Shown piece after piece: positions 33,191-43,798 of a DNA stretch of 64,000 nt. The position numbers were made by a program, and so were the translations under genes. The DNA is taken from assembly GCA_003665825.1 (NCBI GenBank), contig QPFY01000007.1, positions 930,001 through 994,000 on the forward strand. The letters run 5' to 3'. The notes under the pieces were generated by a model. The model searched no databases and had not been told where the DNA came from. It was given only the letters and a program-made list of their open reading frames with translations. How positions within the stretch are numbered: the first letter of the stretch is position 1; each line of letters opens with the position of its first letter. Source of the stretch: Microbotryum silenes-acaulis. Lineage: Eukaryota > Basidiomycota > Microbotryomycetes > Microbotryales > Microbotryaceae.

Positions 33191-34310
33191 TCATGCAGGC
33201 ACAAAGTGCATGTCATAGTCTCTAGTTAAAGGGAAGGAGAAGCGTCAGTTCGGACGTCTTCATCCCTTGGGGTATAGTCGGCGTGCGCGCGCTCTCTCGC
33301 GCTCGTCAGGGGTAGCTAGCGGTAACTCACTGCAAAGCTTTCGGCGCCCCTCTTTCTCTCCCCAACACACCAGCCACGGTGTCGTGGCTAGCCGTACTTG
33401 TTGTCGCGGCCGTTGTCGCAGCCAAAGTCGTCGGGGTCGGTACGGCGCTGACACCGTGGGTTTCGGGTGAGGTGACCCAACTTTTGGCCAGCGGTGACGA
33501 ATGCGCGGGTAGCGCCTCGGAGACGATCAAGCCGTTGCCATTCGCCGCTCGAGCATACGGGTGGTGATGGTGGTGATGAGGATGGTGTTGCTGATGAGCG
33601 GGACCTAATGACGAAGCCCGGGCCATGGACTTGGACGCTTGTACGCCATTCGACGCGGCCGGCCCCGTCGCAGTCGAGCTCGACGACGAAGCTGGTTCGG
33701 TCGAGCGACCTCTCGCCCTCGGGTCGCGCCGACCCGAACCCGCCGCTTCGGCCAAGGCCAGCGCCGATTGGCTGGGCTGGCGTCGCAACGAGTGACCGCC
33801 GACAACGGGGCTCGCCTCGCGCTGCTTCTTGGTCGACGTCGAGGGAACGGTCAGACCATGGTCGTGGTGGTGATCGTCTCGCAGGGCTTGACTGGCCGCA
33901 CGCTTGCCTCGGCCGTAGTTGGGGTCACTCGCGGCGACGATATCGCGTTCCTTCTTGGGCTTCAAATGCGCGCTCGCGGAGGCGGCGGCGGCAGCGGCGG
34001 ACGAGGTCGGCGAGATGGGCGCGACGTAACGCGGCAGGTCGAGGTGGTAACCACTACGTTCGGATTCTCGGAGCAGGGCTCGAAGCAGGGCCGATACGTT
34101 GACGGTGTTGTGCACGCGCGGGGTTGCGGACGTGTTCGAGGGCGAGGACGAGGCGCCCGTCGATGTCGTTGTCGCCGATCGCGGCGCTCGCGAAGGAATG
34201 CCCTTGCGTTTATTGCGCACCGCACCGACGACGGCGTGGTTCTTCGTGTTGAGGGAGGAAGTCATGGTCGTATGGGAGGTCGATGTGCCGTTCGCACGGG
34301 TTTGGGACAT
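33191..34310 (-). CDS. Low-complexity His/Ser/Ala-rich protein, unrecognised
   Basis: Two exons on the minus strand: 34310-33331 and 33221-33191, giving 336 aa. The donor (GTGAGT) and acceptor phases agree and give the C-terminus LQDYDMHFVPA. Most of the protein is predicted disordered: Ser/Thr/Ala-rich with basic patches (RNKRKGIPSR, KPKKER, STKKQREA) and a His cluster (HQQHHPHHHHHHPYA). One segment looks foldable: VNVSALLRALLRESERSGYH followed by LDLPRYVAPI. Basic patches suggest a nuclear protein, which is inference. It lies between the Swi3/Rsc8 and cullin genes on the same strand. Confidence 0.55.
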
Positions 34311-34972
34311 GGTGCGAAGGGCCGAACGTGGCGACGAGGGCGGCTGAGGAAGGCGTCGACGATGTCGTGAGACTGATCAAGTAACCGCGGCGGGAAGGGA
34401 CTAAAATCGACGACGCCTGCTTAACCGACACAAGGCCAGGTCAGATGGGCGCGTGAACACGGTGTGGGAAGGAACAGGCTACGAAGGGGTACGAAGAGTG
34501 GGTGGACTGACCAAGTAGCGAGACGTGGATGATCGTTGCGGCCGTGGGGATGATGCTGTGGGCAAAGACAGCGAGCAACAGGTACCGACGTCGACCACCT
34601 CCACGCCCGCGCGACGCCAGCCGCCCTCGGCCCCGTATTAGCGCGTTCCCAGCGGCGGCGGGGCTTCGCGCGTGGTACGTCTCATCGACATCATCTAACT
34701 GCCCCAACAGGTTTGCGGACGGTGCAGGACGGAAAACAGATTTTTGCAGAGGTGCAAATGAGGGGCGTGCTACACATTCTATCTGACGTGCAATCGTATT
34801 GTCCACCGAAGTCAAGGCCCAAACTTGAACTCGTAAGGGGCACGCCTACAACTCCGGCCAGGCGGCGCGCGCCGCGGCAGGCGACGGGCAAGAGGAGAGA
34901 CGCCCAACCAACCTATGTGGGGAGGATGTGGGGGGAAGCGCCGCATCCGCACTTTCGAGGCTGGGCGCAGTC
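34311..34972. other. Intergenic, about 0.66 kb
   Basis: Spacer between the end of the cullin gene and the start of the His-rich gene, both on the minus strand. No exon is supported. Confidence 0.5.
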
Positions 34973-37900
34973 TTAGGCGACATACTCAAACACGTTCTGC
35001 TCGATTTCGCTTCGCCGCATGTATTCTCGGTCCATCAACGAGCTGATGGCCTGTCAAAGTTGAACCACAGCAATAGATGGCAACAATGCGTCAGTCGCGG
35101 TGGACGGTGCGTGCACGACCGTAGGGCGGACAGGGCGAACGAGAGGGAGTTCGCGGACAAACCTTTTTGATCTCGCTCGTCTCGACCTTGAATCGCGATC
35201 CGATCTGCGTCACCACTTCCATCACACTGGTGATGTGGGAGAAACTCGTGAGCTTTCATAAACCCTTCGTCTCGACTGGGAGGCGTTCCTCGACTCACAG
35301 CTCCGTGAATTTGAGCGTTTTGCGCGCCTTCATGATTCGCACAATCGCCAATTGCAAGTGCGACGACCGATCGGTGAAGACGCGGTCTGTGGTCGACTTG
35401 TTCTCTTCCGCCTGTACACAATGATCGATGTCGCCAGGTCAGAACAGTATCATGTGACAGTCCAGGTCGCAAACGCACCGTTTCCTTTTGCTGTATCTGG
35501 TTGATCTTGATCTTGATGTGATCGTCCTTGAACTCCTGAATAGATAGAATGCGTTCAAGTTACGACTTCTCAGCATCTATGTCAACCGTCACGTTTCAGG
35601 TCGGACCAACCTTGTTAAACGAGAACTGATCCGTCGGGTTGACATCGCGACCCTTGGGGTGCTTCTGCAAGACCCGGACTTTACCACACGCGAGGGACTG
35701 CAGCGTTCTCGCCGCTTCTTTCGGATCTGATCACAGTAAAGAAAGTTATCAGGACGAGTCAGTATAATCCTCTTTTTGACGAAGGACAGGTCGGGAGACA
35801 CTCACCCAGTCTAGTCGCTTCAACAATTTCGTTGAACCCCAGCTTCGCGCCATCGGCGACATCATTGAACAACAACAAAATCACCGTCTGGAACAACGAC
35901 ACGCTCAACTCCTTCCTACCCCCCTTGGGGAACTTGGCGCGAAGCGAGCAGTAATCCAACGCGTGCGCCCAGGTCAAAGCGCGGCCTTGGTGCTTGGATT
36001 GGTAAAAGACTTTGAACTTGTCGAGCGCTGAGGCCATGTCCGATGGGAGCGTGACCGTTGTAGGAGGATAGGTCGGCCAATTGCCTGTACTTAAGACGTT
36101 GACGGAGAGGTCGAATGGACATGATTGTGCGGCCGAAGAGTCGGCGTAGGCTCGCATGATGTCTTCCGAAAGCTCGACATCTAGGCGGGCATAGAAACGA
36201 CACATCAGTTGGCGTCCTGGGACATGAGAGCACACCAAGACCAACCTTTGAACATGAGCTCGAGCTTTTGCGTGAAGCCCGCTCCGCATTCTGCGATAAT
36301 TTGCATGCCGAAGACCTGAGTAAGCAGAATTTTGCCGAGGTCGAGTGAAGCGCTTAAACTAACCATCCTTGAGCTTAAGCAACATGCTCCTCTCAGCATC
36401 AAAGGACGCGGATTTGTTGAGGAGCAACCGTTTCGCAAGGTCCCGCTTGTAAAATGCCTCAAAGATATCCTTGCCTGTAGAACACATAGCATCTCAGAGT
36501 CAGTCACCTGTGCTTACATCTGGGGGCCGGAGGTCGAGTCACCCACCTTGAGTGAACCGGAAGAGGAACAAGACGTCGTTCAGCAGCTTCTCAAACTCGG
36601 CATCGCCCATATTCTTATTGCCCGAGCGGAGCTTGGCGTCTAGAAATTTAGCTGAAGAACAAAGAGCACATGAGGTGTCAGAACCATCGAAGGCAAAGAG
36701 CGCCAATCACTTGGGCCCAACGACCGACCAATCATCTCTGCCGGTTTGTTCTCCCGCTTATTGATGAAGAATTCGAATGCGGAAGAAATGGCTTGCGAAA
36801 ATTGCTGTTCCCTCGCGAAACACTGCTCGACAATGTTGGCACCACTATTCCGTAATGCGATCAAGTTGATCACCATCTTGTCGTCCTGTTCCTTGTCGAG
36901 GACGATCGCCAGGCCGGTCGCCTTGAAGTGCTCGAGGAAAGCATTACGCAGGATAGGCAAAGCGCTGATACGTGATAGAAGCGAGTATAAACTCGATAAA
37001 TCGGTCGTCCGATTCTCAGAGACCATGGCTCCGACTTGCTTCGTTGCGATCGCCTCGACGTGGTTCTTGACCATCTCGTCGAGCACGACCTGGAGGACAT
37101 CACCCTTGAGCGCCACCCCCACTATGCCCGAATCACACCGCTCGGCTTCCTCGGACAGCCTCTGATTGACGCGGCGCAGATAGGACGATGCATCAAGTTC
37201 GGAAGAGAGCGTCACGCCTTCGGCTTCGTAGTAGGTGCGCGAAGATGCGAGGAAGGGGGCCACGAAGAGGGTCAGGTGGGATTGTGTCGAGATGGTCGAG
37301 AGCGCCGTCACGACCGATTGAACGAGCGCCCGGGGAATAGCCTCACCATCTCTGTGGATAGCAAACACCATGTGGAGATCAGTTCTGTGACTGAGTATGG
37401 CATGTCCCTGAGGACAGTTCGAGCTCTGACGAACCTTTCGCGAACGATGAGGTTGATGAGCGCCGAGGTGATGCGCTCGGCGATCGCTTCGTCGGCGAGG
37501 ACCGAATGCCGCAAGATATCTAGCCCGAGCTCCCTGGGTAATAGCAAACATGATGTACCATACTGCGGGTCAACCACTGAGGCGCGGTACCCGGAGCCAA
37601 GGCGACGCCGTGGTCGACGCCACTCACCAGATTCCGAGTAGGGTGGGCAAGGGCAGTACGTAGGCTCGATCGAGATAGAGGAAGACAGAGCGGATCAGCA
37701 GCGTCTGGTCGAGGAATTGCTTGATCCGTTCGTCGATCTGGGCGAGCACATCCTCGTTCTTGCGCGAAGTCGTGGAAGTGACGATCTGCACCAAGTCACG
37801 CCTCAACTGGCTCGAGCCTCGTTCAAGCTCGAGCTTAAGTCTGTCGTAGAGCTCTTGCGCGTACGATGCTCCCCCGACGACCACTTGCTGACAAAGGCCG

Positions 37901-38503
37901 TAGAGTGCTTGAAGGGACTCTGGCGTGGGCTGGACGATCAAGATTGCTCGTGCGGCGCGGGTCAAGGTGACGATCGCCTGGGAGATGCGGATCGAGGGAT
38001 CGGGTGGGGGTGTCGCGCGAGCTGCTCGATCGGGAGGCGACGGCGGCGTGAATGAGCCATGCAGTGCGTGGTACGTGGGCATGTGACTCCTACTCACGCG
38101 TTGCTTTGAGCACCAACTTCTTGACCGTCGCCTTCTCCAAGCCCGTGGTCAGGCCCAGCCGCTTGCGTCCCACCGCAGCCGGGGTCGACGCCGAACTGGA
38201 TGGAGTCACCTGGGACGAAGAGAACGACGGTGACGATGGCGGTGGGCCGGCGTTGGTCGGCGAGGTAGACATGGTCGAGGCGTGCGTAGTGCGATAGGCC
38301 GGTGCAGGTCCACTCAGTCTCGAAATCTTGTGCGGGGGCGAGCCGGATAAGGTCGCTGGTCGGTCCATCAAAACTCGGCTGAAGGGCGACTGTTGATGTG
38401 GGGACCTGCCAACCCCAAGTGGAGGGAGGGCCAGAGCTGACGCCGACCGCCGGCTTCCGAGTCGTTGAGTCACGGCGCAGTTCGCCGACCGGCCACGATT
38501 CAT
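34973..38503 (-). CDS. CUL4: Cullin, CUL4 type
   Basis: Scaffold of a cullin-RING E3 ubiquitin ligase (CRL4, with DDB1-type adaptors and RBX1). Thirteen exons on the minus strand: 38503-38098, 38021-37628, 37533-37435, 37351-36729, 36651-36547, 36474-36364, 36290-36246, 36180-35806, 35726-35611, 35535-35479, 35411-35299, 35244-35163, 35050-34973, giving 867 aa. The disordered N-terminus leads into KKLVLKA, a CUL4 hallmark. Other landmarks: [82 protein letters not shown]. The winged-helix end carries the NEDD8 site ([12 protein letters not shown], Lys805) and finishes FEYVA. The acceptors of exons 2 and 12 were chosen by phase, and neighbouring AGs exist. Confidence 0.93.
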
Positions 38504-38602
38504 AATCTCATGTCGTGATCAAAAGCAACAGTTGCGCGTGTTCCCAATTTACAACGTGCTTGCATAGGAAATACTCATAGAGCCCGGAGGGCAACCTTGA
38601 CT

Positions 38603-38974
38603 TCAATCAGGATTGATCGATCTGATAGGGGCCGCCGGTTGCAGGTTAAAGACTGGGGTGGATCCAGCAGCATCCGATTTAACTGTTACCTTGACTAACA
38701 ACATCTTGACGACTTTCTGGTGAAGTCGAGAGCAAACCATTCTCACCGTACTCATGGCTCTGATCCAGCTGCGATAGGCTTGAATTCCGCGACACACCAA
38801 TGTGGCATCTGCCGGCGGGGAAGAGAATTCTTTCGCATCGGAAATCGCATTTCTGGTATGTATCGACGAATCCCACAGCTCAGAAACTGCTTCATTTAAT
38901 TCCGGTGCACTCAAATTGATGAGAGCTTTTCGTGCGCTCTCATCATCTGTGCACGCCACCATCGAAATTGCCAT
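38603..38974 (-). CDS. Possible small ORF in the CUL4 5' region (weak)
   Basis: An open frame of 123 codons on the minus strand just upstream of CUL4 reads like a globular protein (for example SAPELNEAVSELWDSSIHTR, QAYRSWIRAMSTVRMVC, HQKVVKMLLVKVTVK). Base composition is more AT-rich than in neighbouring genes. It could be a small gene, an upstream exon or relic, or chance. No family is recognised. Confidence 0.25.
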   Translation of the reverse strand: MAISMVACTDDESARKALINLSAPELNEAVSELWDSSIHTRNAISDAKEFSSPPADATLVCRGIQAYRSWIRAMSTVRMVCSRLHQKVVKMLLVKVTVKSDAAGSTPVFNLQPAAPIRSINPD

Positions 38975-39355
38975 GATCTCAAGTTGGATCGCAAGGTGCT
39001 CGCGCACGTCGACGCCGAAGCCGACTCGGCCGACTCGGTTCGTCGCTAGTAGGCGGCATCTTCTGACTAGACCACGAACCGTGTCGACGTCCGGCGGGTT
39101 CCGCTTGCACGTTTTCGATACCCTTCACAGCACACCGTCAGCATTGTTCCCCAAGCTCTGAACTTTCGCACTCTTCGCGACTGTTCCGCCTGTCCTCGCG
39201 CGTCCAGGAACATTTGATCAGCAGCCGGAAGCGTCGACGCGCGAACGGTTCCGTCGAGTGCCACGTCCTGGGTCCGTAGCCAGCTAGGTCGTCGACGCCA
39301 TTCCATCTTCGCCTGTGCGACTTGTCCTTTGAGGCATCGGATCTTCTTGGGGCCC

Positions 39356-41904
39356 ATGACAAGCTCATCGCCGATCTCCATCTCGGGTCGTTCGACCTCA
39401 CACATGTCGACTCGATCGTCGGTCGCTGCAGCCAGAGTCGCGAGCATAGGAAGCGGCGCGTCGCCCGGCGTTAGCCCTAGGACTTCGAACCCCACCTCCT
39501 CATCGTCATCGTCGAGTCCGAATCGTCACTTGCAGTCTCCGACCAAACGCTCCCTGAAGCATGTATCATCACCACCTTGCTCGTCTCGCATGCTACCCGA
39601 CCATCATGACCCCACCGGGGGCAACAACGACAGGGATACTCGAGTCCTGCGCCAGAAACTCTCGACAACCTCGGTTCAGGACCCTGACGACCACGACGAT
39701 GGCCGCGATGGCGAGTTTGGCCACGCCCGCCGCGTTCAAACGAGGCCTCCCTCCCTCTCGCCGAATCTTTCCCGCATCAACCTCACCAAGAGATCGACCG
39801 AGACGAACGGGGGCGAGCCATCGGATATTGCGGTCGAAACCAGCTCCACGCCCATCATTGATCAAGATGTGGCCCACTGGCCCCAATCGACCACGCGAGC
39901 TCGACTAACTGCCTCTCCAGGAGCTTCCGCCCCGAGCGCCGAGGAACAGCAAACTCACTTTAATCGCATGCCGCACGACCTTAACCAGGCCCTGTCTCGT
40001 CTGTCAAGTCAGCACGTGTAAGTACTTAGATCCGGGTTGGGGTATCGATTTATGTACTCACCTCCCTACCCTGGTGCGGCCCGATCAGGCTGAGCGAGTA
40101 CAATGTTCTCAAACGACTGGTGGCCGCCTCCTCGGCTCCTTCCGCAAACCCGCCTCCCTTGCCCCACTACCATCAGGCTTCGAGGTCGACACAATCAGTC
40201 ACGCTTACACGCTCCTTCTCGTCCCCGTCTTCATCCTCGATCGCCTCGATGCCTCCGACATTATACGCCCGTCTGTCGTCGATCGCGGCTCCTGTCGCCA
40301 CCGCGACCCGAGGCCCTTGGTCGAGGCTCACCACCTCCGCTGCTCCCGCGCGACCTGAGTTGACGAGGGCGGCAACTACAGCGCATTGGTGTCCAAACCC
40401 CAGTCAACGAGACTCGATGGACAGTGGACACGCAGCCTCGCTGTCTTCTTGTGAGCCACTCCCAACCACCAGTCCGGGCAAGGCCTCGAGCTCGTTGGCA
40501 GTGACTGGTCTCGGGCTTGAAGCGCTGGACATGGCGCAAACTACTCGTAACGCAGTGTGCAAGAGAGTCTCCCACGAACTTTGCCCCACCCCCACAATCA
40601 CCATTCCATCCGAATCGAGGGAGCTGCGTCTCGATGCATCAATCGTCGAGCAGGCGACCACGGAGCCCCCGCTTCCGGCCCTGCCTTCGATGCCACCCAG
40701 CGTCGGAGACGGTCTCATGGCGGGGATGCGGATGATCAACGGCGTCGCTGTCAAGACGAGTGTATCGCATCCAATGAAGTGGGTTGCACGGAGTGCGCCG
40801 CTGCAGATCTTGGTATATAAAATCAAGCTGACTTCCTGCTGGCGCCAATCTTGACCCGCAGCATATCGGCTTTGATCCCGCCAGAAGCCATTCCCTGGCT
40901 CGCCACCTCCATCTTTGGCCAGTCAATGTCCTCGACGAAACCTCGTACACCACTTGCGCCGTCATCGTCGCTTCACATCAACTCGATGCGAGGCGAAGCC
41001 GTGACGACGCCTCCGTTCATCCTCGAGCTGCCTTCGTACGGCGACTTCTGCAAATGGGTAATCCATGGACCTGGCGCTATCTCGACCGGCCAGCTATCTC
41101 CTACCGAAAGCAAGAAGAGTGCACTCGGTTTGATCTCTACTGACCCGCGCTTGGGCAACTTTCTGCTCAGCAGCTGCCCTGGCAAAAAAGTGCGCATGGG
41201 CGGGATTGCGCAAGGGTCCGGGGGAAGGAGCGCAATCTGTCGAGACGTCGTGTTGGATCTCCAGCGAGCCAAAGATGAAGGGGTTGGGATAGTGATTTGC
41301 TGCCTTGACGATACCGGTGAGTGCAACTTGCCGCTCTTCGAGCTCCAGCGTCGTTTGGCTCACCCAAAGGCTCACGCCGCCACCTTTCACAGAGCTCGCC
41401 TTTCTTGGATCACCTTGGCACGAATACGCCCAAGCCTGCGACGAGCTCGATCTATCTGTCATCCGCATTCCCATGGTCGAAGGCTTTGCACCTTCATCCG
41501 CGGCATCGCTCGACGCCCAACTAGGCCGCATCATCCGCGAACATACCCTTCGAGGCGAGTCCGTCTTGGCCCACTGCCGAGGAGGTATAGGCAGGGCCGG
41601 CCTCGTCGCGACGTGTTGGATGCTCAAGATGGGCTTTATCAGCGGCGATGCTGAGCGGTTCGAGGAGTCGGATCCGATGAGTATTGTAGAGAGGGTTATA
41701 GAGGTCATTCGGAAGCGGCGAAGGTGAGTGAGAGAAGCTTGGAGTTCTGTGCATAGCTCTAATCTTGGTTCTGACGGCTTCCCATCGCTCATTCGATCGA
41801 TTAGCATCAAATCTATCGAGACACCAATCCAAGTCGCCTTTTTGCTCGACTACGTCCTCTACCTGCAAAGAGAAGCTGTTCTCGTTCGCGCCCAAGCACT
41901 GTGA
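39356..41904 (+). CDS. CDKN3-like dual-specificity phosphatase with long disordered N-terminus
   Basis: Five exons: 39356-40017, 40089-40778, 40862-41316, 41393-41723, 41805-41904, giving 745 aa. Residues 1 to about 500 are Ser/Pro/Thr-rich and apparently disordered. The C-terminal part matches the CDKN3/KAP-type phosphatase fold: PFILELPSYGDF, LGNFLLSSCPGKKVR, CRDVVLDLQRAKDEGVGIVI, and the P-loop HCRGGIGRAG with catalytic Cys664 and Arg670 (CX5R). Animal CDKN3 dephosphorylates the T-loop of CDKs; a similar role here is inference. The human protein is about 200 residues, so this one carries a very large N-terminal extension that may hold phosphorylation or docking sites. Confidence 0.83.
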
Positions 41905-43798
41905 TCCACTCTCTCCGGTCTCCGTCTGTAGGCAACTTCTGTCGACCCTGTCGCGCAAAATTATTCCACGTTGTTCAGCTCGGCACCGTATATACCTACA
42001 TACCTTGCGCAGCTTTCGTCCTCTCTACCCCTGTTCGACCACGATTTCTCTCTGATTTCTTTCGCATGTATACCTACAAGCACACGCATGATCTGCACCA
42101 CCTCAAGGTCCTTTGTCAGCCGCATCACATTCGACCGCTTTCTTGCACGTCACCACCACCATCATCTTGTCTACCAGCCACATGCACCACACTGTCAACC
42201 TTTCTCGCTCTCGTTGCGTTCCTTTTCCTCTCATTCCAGCATTGCTCTTTCTTTCGTCGCTTAACAAATTTCCATCATTTTCGTTCGCACGTACTTCCAT
42301 TTTGTAATAATGATGCTTATACGGCTTACCTCATCCGACGGATCGAGTCGCTCGTTCATCAAGAGGCGCTTGAGATTTGGATTGGCACTCAGTATGCAGT
42401 ACTTGTCAGGATTGTGACAAGGTTCGTCAATGGCTCGTCCCTTCCTGCTGAGCTGCGAAACGCGGCTGCAGCTGGTCGTTCGTCGAACTCGGACTTCAGC
42501 GCTTCAGCAACAGAAAGCCGACACAGCTGAGAACAGTAAGCTACGACTCCTACGAGCTACAAGCTACGAGCTACGACCAAAACCTGCAACACGACAAACA
42601 ATCACGAAGAAGTCCAACACCAATACAGAGCAACCAAGCAATCCTTACCGAACCCCCCAAAGAGAAGACGCCGAAGCATACCCGTGGGGTGCCTATTTGG
42701 GAAATCTTCAGCGCAAAGAGCTCCTTCTGTTGCAAGGCTGTGGCACCGTAATGGTACTCTGAGTTCGCGCGTCAGCGACTAGCTTCTTTTTCGTGTGACC
42801 CGTCTCTCGCCTTTCTGAAAATGTTTTGTTTCGGTTTCTGGATGAGAACGGCGTCCATCATCCGCCTCTGCGATGGGATGAGAAGAGACCTCGAGTCGTG
42901 TCGATTCTTCCGGGAGTTGCCGTCGCGCAGCTCGAGCCGCGCCGTGAAAATCCTGCCTCTCTGAATCCAGAACGGGGAAGCTTTTGGACTACGCAGTGCT
43001 ACCATTTCAACACGGAAGCTTTCTTTTTTTTGCTAGGTAGATGAAGTTTTTCCGAGACTTGACCGTCCGTCCGTGACCAGTTTAGCTAGGCTGCGCCGCT
43101 CACCGAGTGCATAATACGTTAGGGCGGTGGAAGAAGGGGCGCGCGCGCGCTCAACGCTCAAAAGGCCGAAGAGCACGGAGGCGCGAGGCGCGTGCTCGGA
43201 GGTTGGCGTGAAACGACAGGGCGATGCCTGGCTGAAGAGCCGAGGCGCTCAGGCGAGGGACCACCCGCCGCGTACGCTGGTTACACACCCTCTGCCACCG
43301 CCCGAACCCATCGTCGGAAACGTCGGGAAGCTTCCCGTCGTCGTCGATCCAAAAAGTGTTGGTCGCCCCTCCGCCCACCTCACACCACTCGTTTCCCCGT
43401 TCCCAACTTTTGGCCGTGCGTTCGTGTTTTCTGCGTGGTTTTGAGTCCGAATCGATTCCAGAGGTGAGTTGGTACGGGCTCGAGGCACGCGCGAAGACGA
43501 ATCGCGGGCGGGTTGATGACGATCCGATGGGGGCAACGGTTGTGGTGGTCGATGGCCTCGTGAATCCCATCTTGCACTTGATCCTAACCTATTGGTTCTA
43601 CTCCTACCTGCCTACTTTCCCAGCCGCACTCTCGATCTCGACCTTTGGACGAGTGCTCGATCTTTTGCTATACGTCTCTTTGACGCAGGCGGGACCTTGC
43701 GTGGTGCGATCGACCCAAAGCTCGGCGGGTTCATTCACCGACGCTCGCAGCGGACGATCCTACGCCGAGACCCTCACACACCAAGAGGCGTGGAGGGA
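41905..43798. other. Intergenic / long leader, about 1.9 kb
   Basis: No supported gene. The first part is the 3' flank of the phosphatase gene. From 41950 to 42300 the + strand is pyrimidine-rich, and around 42540-42585 there is an imperfect tandem repeat of CTACGAG-like units. From 43100 on it is GC-rich and leads into the Bni4-like gene. The open frames look like 5' UTR or chance. Confidence 0.45.
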
